Under the pieces are notes generated by a model. That model did not search any database and was not told the DNA's origin. It saw nothing but the letters and a program-made list of their open reading frames with translations. A DNA stretch of 24,154 nt from Gamarada debralockiae (Eukaryota > Ascomycota > Leotiomycetes > Helotiales > Hyphodiscaceae), in NCBI GenBank assembly GCA_002803225.1, contig NXFV01000207.1, positions 1-24,154 on the forward strand, read 5' to 3'. Made by a program: the position numbers and the translations under genes. Shown piece after piece: positions 18,690 through 24,154 of the stretch (within the stretch, counting starts at the first letter, position 1; every line of letters begins with the position of its first letter).

Positions 18690-21600
18690 ATGTCTTCTAA
18701 GTACTGCTCCTGTTGTACTCAGAAGCGCTTACTCCCCTGCTTTCTCAAGGATCCATCTAACCCTACGAGTAAGCAGCTCAAAACCTGTGCCTCCTGCCGC
18801 GTGTTAACGGCAAAGTTAAGAGGGAAGAGAAAAGCATTACAGTCTCTCGATCCTAATGTTCTGGCCAAGAAAGGACGTCTGTTACCACCTCCCAAAACTC
18901 TTACGCGGCCAGAACCTCCTCTACCTGTACCCAACCCCTCGATCCGCGCGCCTATACCCCCTCTACTCCCGCTTCAACCATTGATCCACGCGCCTACGCC
19001 CTCTCCTATACCACCTCCTCTACTTCTACCTGTACCCTCGATCTATGTACCTACCCCGCCTCCTATACTACCTCCTCTACCTCGACCTGAGCCCGCGATC
19101 CGCGTCCCTCCCGCCCCTCTACCCCCTCCTCCACCTCGACCTGAGCCCGCGATCCGCGTCCCTCCCGCCCCTCTACCCCCTCCTCCCGGCTTCCTTCCTA
19201 CCGAACAATGGGGGTGGATACAGAGCTTTCATAGGGCGATGGGTGCCATTAGCATGGAGACTTGTATTCGGTGTAAGGAACGTTGGTTTGCCATGGATCT
19301 GAAGGATGCGGTCTGCCACAGCTGCTACCTACGAGACAAGGGCAATAAGACCCCCTTTCTCATGTCCGCAGAGAATAGGATGGACCCGGGAGAGCTTCCG
19401 GCTCATCTGCTAGAGCTTACACAAGTCGAAGAGATGATTATTGCTCGGTCGTATGTACAGATGATAGTCTATCGTTACCGCGGCCACTAGTACCATTACT
19501 CGGGACACTGTGTAAGTTTCATGCAAAACACTGTGAAGACTATTGATATGCTGCCCAATCTGCCTGTAGAGCTCGATATCGTGGTGTTACGGCCCTCGGA
19601 TCACGTCGTAGGGAATGATCTTAGGTATTAACGCTAGTTCCGGACGGATTTTCGGGTCTGTAAAGGGCGTATCATTACCTGGCTGCGGTTTTTGAAGGCT
19701 TACAACCCGGATTACTAATATGTTACTATCTCCCCTGACCGAATTGACGCTTTGCCTATCGATGGCGATATATCTGTATTATTCACAGCTGTTACTAACG
19801 ATACGGGTATTGAAGAGGAGCCCCTAGTACGAGAACCACCCGTTACAGGCGCGCTCCCCCCTCTAAACTCCTAGTCGATGGTCCCGAATCTCAATATCAC
19901 GACGATAGAGGTAGATCTGATCCTAGCCGAGATATCTGGCCGAAATGCTACCCCTCCTAGCCTTCCCGTACCCTTAATTCGACAGACCCTAATCGATAAA
20001 GCGTCAGGAAAGGATAGGATCTTTACTATAGCCTTCCCTACCTTATATCCTACGGGCCAGGCCGATTTCAATACACCACGGATTCGGAAGGTGGATTTGA
20101 ACGATTATACCCGGCATCTAATATACTTTCGCGACGGGAGGTTCGGCGGGCACTCTCGCTAGCCGTTTTTCGTCTTTAACCTCTTGATGCGTCGGAGGGC
20201 AAATAGTTCGGCCCGTTTCTACGTGTCGAAGGCGTCTGGTCTTAAGGATCTTAGTCGGGAGGAGCTGACGGAAGCCCTGCTAGCAGACGACGCTCTCCTC
20301 TCTCAGATTGTACGCTAGGGTTCAGATCTGATAGGGACGCGCCCGTTTTAGAGGAGTAAGAGTAACTACTTAGAAGCGTAGGCCCGCTTTCTCTCCCCTA
20401 GCACATCGCCTGTTTTTGTGACTTTTAGTGCGGCTGATATATAGTGGCATGACCTCTACCAACACTTCCCCGGCTTTTCAGATGTAGCCACTGCCGATGA
20501 TCGCACTCGACATACATTCGTCTGGGATAGAGTCCAAAAGAACCCATATATCATTGCTCACTACTTGGTCCTTCGATTACAGGCGTTTACCGAGCACGTG
20601 CTACGTCCGTTTCTCGGCTTTACAGACTCCTGGGACCGGTTTGAGTAGCAGGCCCGTGGTTCTGGCTACTCCCATTGCCTCTTCTGGATCCCGACCGCCC
20701 CTCCCCTCGACTAAGATACGGACGAAGCGCGGGCGGTATTCGCCCGATACTGGGGTATAAGGATTACAGCGTGGAATCCGGACCCGTTACGGTTGCCTGA
20801 CGCCCGGAATCCTGCCTCTCTTGCTCCCGCAGATATTACAAATACTACGGATTAGTTTGCGGCTCTTCTCAACTGCCTCTAGATGCATTCGGCCTGTCGA
20901 GCGCTATACTGTTTACGGGCGAAGAGAGGCTCGGATCAACCCCTAGCCTACCGCTTCTTCTTCCCGCGGCCGCTCTTTTTATACCTAGTTGTGACAAGGG
21001 AGATCAATTACAAGGGCTGGCTCTTCTCGCTAGCCCGGAACTAGGAGACCTTGAACTAGTGTGTACCCGTTGTCACTATGGGATAGATAGCTAATACAGA
21101 CATTTAACCCCCTACGGGTCTCCGCGCCGTACTCTCCTATATCAGTAAGTATATGTCTAAGCCCGAAAAGTCATCGGCCTCTTACACAGAACTGCAGGCT
21201 CAGATCCTCCCCTGTCTCTATGACCGCGCGTCTCTATTATTATTCGTATCAAGGATACTAAATAAGCTTATTAGAGAGCGTGATTGGTCTGCATAGGAGG
21301 TCTCCTATATCTTACTCCAGCTCCTGGTCCAGAAATCCTCGCAGATACTAGTGAGCCTCGATTATCGCCCGGAAGACGTTCAACGGGACCTTATTATCCT
21401 TAAGTCGAGTACAGTAATAGCCCAGCGCTCAGCGTTACAGAGGTATCGCGATCGCCTTACAGATACAGGGAATAGAAACGCGGTACTTCCGGGCCTATCA
21501 CTATTCGACTGTTTGCGGCACTAGGATTAGATGATATGGCGGATTCGGCCGCGGGCTAGTCCACGGGTTATTAACTACTTCCCACGGTACGCAAATGATC

Positions 21601-23477
21601 CTAAGTTGCTAACTTATATGGACTACTGCCGGGTAAAGCTTATGCTCTACTACCCGTTTATCGACTAGACGGACCTATTAATAGTAGAGAGCTAGGTTTA
21701 CGGATTATATATCGGCGCCTTTTGGGCCTGTACCCAGTTATATACCTACCCTGAGGACTTTTATACTAACCCGGAAGCGGAAGGCTCGGATTCGGACGAT
21801 GAGAGTGATAAGGATCCTGAGGAGCAGCCTTATAAGCACTCCCTAGCTGACTTTAAGGCCTTTACTCGCCAGAGACTATACGAGGATTTCACTTGGATAG
21901 ACCTAGATAACCTAGGCACCCGGGACATAGACTGTACCTACGATTGGTCCCCGTATATTAGCCGATATAACGACCTCTCCCTAGAGGTTTAGGACCAGAT
22001 TAAGGCCGAAAACCCTATCGTACAAGCAGTTACAATGGACTCCTCGCCACTTCCCTTAAATCTGGAGCAGAGGAAGCTATATGATGCTATGGTTACTTAA
22101 TATTCTCAGGAGCTAGCGGTAGATACGCTACTCCCCTCTCAGCTCCTTTTGAACGTTAATAGTATTACTGGTTCGGGAAAGACCTTTGTACTCCTGAAAA
22201 CGTGTGCCCGGATCTAAGAGCTTGCTTAGGAGGCTGGAAAGTAAAACCCTGTTTTTCGGGCTGCTCCTATAGGTATCACTGTATTCAATTTTATTAGTAA
22301 GACCCTGTATAGTCTTTTACGCCTACTAGTTAAAGGCAAGAAGGCGGATCTGTCTGTTGCCACGTTATAATCCTTATAGGCCTTCTTTAATTATTATCAC
22401 TTTCTTATTATTAATAAGAAGTCAATAGTTGATATTAGGATGCTCTTTTTGATTGACGACTAATTACGCGCTATCCTCCTAGCTAGTTCATACTAGCCTT
22501 TTAGGGGTATAAACGTCTTATTGTGTAGGGACTTCTTTCAGCTTCTACCTGTAGGAGGACAGCCCCTCTACTCTTTGAAATACTTATATATCGATGTAAT
22601 TAAAGGCTACTAGTTGTATCGGTCGTTCGACCGTACAATCCGACTGCTTCAGGTTATACGGCAGTAGGGGGAGGACCATATCTCAACTAAGTTCCGCCTG
22701 GCTTTGAGTAAGCTATGAGAATCCTAGTTATTATAGGAGAGCTAGGGACTCTTATGTACCCGCGTAGTAAATTAGCTCTCCCCTAAGAACGTCGCGGCTT
22801 TTGACTCTGCTTTACGGCTCTACTTTACGACAGAGGAAGTAAGAGAGACAAACTGTAATAGGCTAGCGGCTGCCAATAGGCCTATAAAGCAGATTATAGC
22901 CTAGCACAAGGGCCGCAATGTTGCAAAGACTACGGAGAATAAGGCAGATAACCTATGCCCGGATATCCACCTGTGTATTAGCGCTCGGGTCATGCTTACG
23001 ACTAATCTCTGGACTGAAATAAGGCTTGTAAATAGTTCTATGGGGTTAATATATGATATTGTATAGGACTAGGGCTATGATCCCTCTTCTATGCCCTCTG
23101 TAATACTTATTAAGTTTAATAAGTATTCTAGGCCAGAATTCCCTAAATATCTACCTAGGATAGTACCTATCTTTCCTGTTACCCGTTAGTTTGATTTCAA
23201 AGGCATTGCATATTCTCGTACACAATTTCCTTTACGCCTCGTATATACTATCACAGTCTATAAGAGTCAGGGTTTAACTCTTTCCAAGGCTATAATAAAC
23301 CTGAACCAGAGGGAGTATTACCTAGGCCTGTTATATGTAGCTGTATCACGGGTGAAGACACTAGATGGGCTGTTGTTTAAGGTTCCATTCGATTTTGACT
23401 GCTTTACAGCTGTACATTCTATTGTATCTTAAGAACGGGAGTTAGACTATACTTTTAGAAGTAGACAATTACTGTAA
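18690..23477 (+). pseudogene. Helitron Rep-helicase coding region with 44 nonsense codons
   Basis: One frame spans 1,596 codons with no frameshift. Codons 1-266 are intact: CSCCTQKRLLPCF...LKTCASCR finger, proline-rich repeats, then CIRCKERWFAMDLKDAVCHS and DPGELPAHLLELTQVEEMII (DUF6570-like). The Rep part (about 19990-21150) has IAFPTLYPTGQADF, YTRHLIYFRDGRFGGHS and SGYSHCLFW, where the first His of the HUH pair appears as Tyr. YISKYMSKPEK keeps both tyrosines of a YxxxY pair. The helicase (about 22040-23475) has NSITGSGKTFVLL (Walker A), LFLIDD (Walker B) and VYKSQGLTLSKAIINLNQ. By hand count 33 TAG, 10 TAA and 1 TGA interrupt codons 267-1580, many at expected Gln or Trp positions (IV*D*GYDPS). 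The frame ends TFRSRQLL at TAA 23475-23477. The 266-codon N-terminal frame (18690-19490) could be mis-annotated as a complete gene. Confidence 0.85.
19081..19186 (+). repeat. Tandem 54-bp repeat encoding a proline-rich 18-residue unit
   Basis: Bases 19081-19132 and 19135-19186 are identical at period 54, encoding PRPEPAIRVPPAPLPPPP twice. Upstream (18900-19080) lie diverged units of 16-18 residues with the same P-E/V-P-x-I-x-x-P rhythm, so the array probably grew by unequal exchange or slippage within the Helitron N-terminal linker. Confidence 0.8.
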
Positions 23478-23641
23478 CTTTTACTCTTAGTCTAAGTCAA
23501 GCTTCGCTGTACCCCCGCGAATATCTATCCGCGGCCCCTAGTTAAAAGCAGCGGCTCAGATAAGCGAGATACTATACCCGAAGCGGGTGCGCTAAACTCA
23601 AAATATACAGCGCACCTAAACGTAGTTTACAATATACGAGT
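23478..23641. other. Helitron 3' untranslated region
   Basis: Non-coding sequence after the terminal Helitron stop. It contains a 5-bp hairpin (CCGCG 23515-23519, CGCGG 23530-23534) followed three bases later by CTAG|T at 23538-23542, which fits the CTRR-T end consensus but with a shorter spacer than usual. Confidence 0.4.
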
Positions 23642-23676
23642 GATTTATGGCGCGCCCTACGGGCGCGCTGTAAATC
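23642..23676. repeat. GC-rich hairpin, candidate Helitron 3' terminal hairpin
   Basis: GCGCGCCC (23650-23657), loop TAC, GGGCGCGC (23661-23668) form a perfect 8-bp stem. After two unpaired bases on each side it extends with GATTTA (23642-23647) against TAAATC (23671-23676). A strong GC hairpin shortly before the 3' end is characteristic of Helitrons. Here it sits in otherwise AT-rich sequence, which strengthens the case. Confidence 0.6.
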
Positions 23677-24154
23677 GCGAGGACTTAGGGATCAGTTTTG
23701 ATCATATGAATTTAAAAATTCACTATCATATAATATGGTCTGTACACAGACCTGCGACGCTGGCAAAAAATCACAACTCTTCCTAAAAAAAAATAAGGGT
23801 TTTAGATTATATTTAGTAGTTAAGTTTTAATCACGTATACCTGCTGCCTACGTATAAGAGGGTATATTGTTTTGTTCTTTTCTTTGGTTATTACTAACCC
23901 CTAGAATACTTGTGATAAGCACGTATTTATCCTGTTTATCTCAGGAAAAACCTTAAACTAATATTTAACCTCGGCCTGAAGTTTACCTGCGGCCGCTAAC
24001 TTCTTAGCTAATTAGAAATTGCTTTGTAGAATTTATATGAAGTCTAATTAATTAGTTGCGACCTAAAACTAAAACAAAAGATATAACTATTGACTATATA
24101 TATATAACAAATATATATTAATCTTAAATTATATTATTATATCTTTAAAAGAAA
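23677..24154. other. AT-rich non-coding tail
   Basis: There is a sharp change to A/T-rich sequence with TATATA, TTAATTA and A-run tracts and no open frame of note. It includes a small palindrome GAATTT-AA-AAATTC (about 23709-23722). This is typical of RIP-affected intergenic DNA or an older repeat. It could also contain the true Helitron end and flank. Confidence 0.5.

Larger units (their letters stand above)
18690..23690 (+). mobile_element. Autonomous Helitron, inactivated
   Basis: The region encodes in order a zinc-finger/proline-rich N-terminus, a DUF6570-like region, a Helitron_like_N (Rep/HUH) domain and a Pif1-type superfamily 1 helicase, the arrangement of fungal autonomous Helitrons (rolling-circle DNA transposons). 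The right boundary is provisional: a GC-rich hairpin at 23642-23676 is the best candidate for the terminal hairpin, but a canonical CTRR-T end right after it is not clear (CTTAG at 23684-23688). A second candidate is CTAG|T at 23538-23541 behind a 5-bp hairpin. The left boundary lies somewhere in 18107-18689. No target duplication is expected for this class. Confidence 0.82.

Noticed and set aside
18690..19490. Complete small zinc-finger, proline-rich protein of 266 aa
   Set aside because: The frame continues past the TAG into the DUF6570-like and Rep domains with no change of frame, so it is the N-terminus of the broken Helitron protein.
19491..23477. Alternative genetic code with TAG/TAA read as Gln
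   Set aside because: Some TAG codons replace expected Trp, CAG codons coexist, and other genes in the window use TAG, TAA and TGA as normal terminators. RIP-type mutation explains it more simply.

Overview
The window looks like nuclear DNA of a filamentous ascomycete. Genes are split by short introns (mostly 46-66 nt, GT...branch CTRAY...AG), starts have CAAAATG-type contexts, and the protein families are typically fungal: a 2EXR-domain protein, a ToxD/CipB-like medium-chain dehydrogenase, an Rrn11-like RNA polymerase I factor, a CorA-like membrane protein, an F-box/LRR protein and a Helitron. Genus-level placement is not possible from sequence reading alone. I saw no tRNA, rRNA or CRISPR.

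Layout. 1-6260 is the housekeeping-like part: a last exon of an unidentified gene (minus, 214-615), the 2EXR gene (minus, 950-2008), a small lysine/glutamate-rich coiled-coil gene (minus, 2038-2683), a shared divergent promoter, the dehydrogenase (plus, 3159-4360) and the Rrn11-like gene (plus, 4740-6260). 6448-7944 (minus) is a decayed gene of unknown function. 8582-10909 (minus) is an intact seven-exon CorA-like gene that is only visible once six introns are removed. 11090-15434 is gene-poor and holds at least three broken coding remnants. 15880-18106 (minus) is a six-exon F-box/LRR-type gene whose only visible lesion is one in-frame TAG. 18690-23477 (plus) is the coding region of an autonomous Helitron (zinc-finger/proline-rich N-terminus, DUF6570-like region, Rep/HUH domain, Pif1-type helicase). 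It stays in one reading frame for 1,596 codons but carries 44 nonsense codons before its terminal stop. 23478-24154 is the element's 3' side with a GC-rich hairpin, followed by AT-rich DNA.

How it fits together. No operon or biosynthetic cluster is evident, and the intact genes appear functionally independent. The main story is a half-euchromatic, half-decaying segment. The stop spectrum of the Helitron (33 TAG, 10 TAA, 1 TGA by hand count), without any frameshift, is what CpA-to-TpA repeat-induced point mutation (RIP) would produce. Its first 266 codons escaped. I found no convincing new biological system. The observations most worth checking are the RIP-type Helitron, the possible in-frame fusion of the coiled-coil and 2EXR genes, and the single-stop F-box gene.
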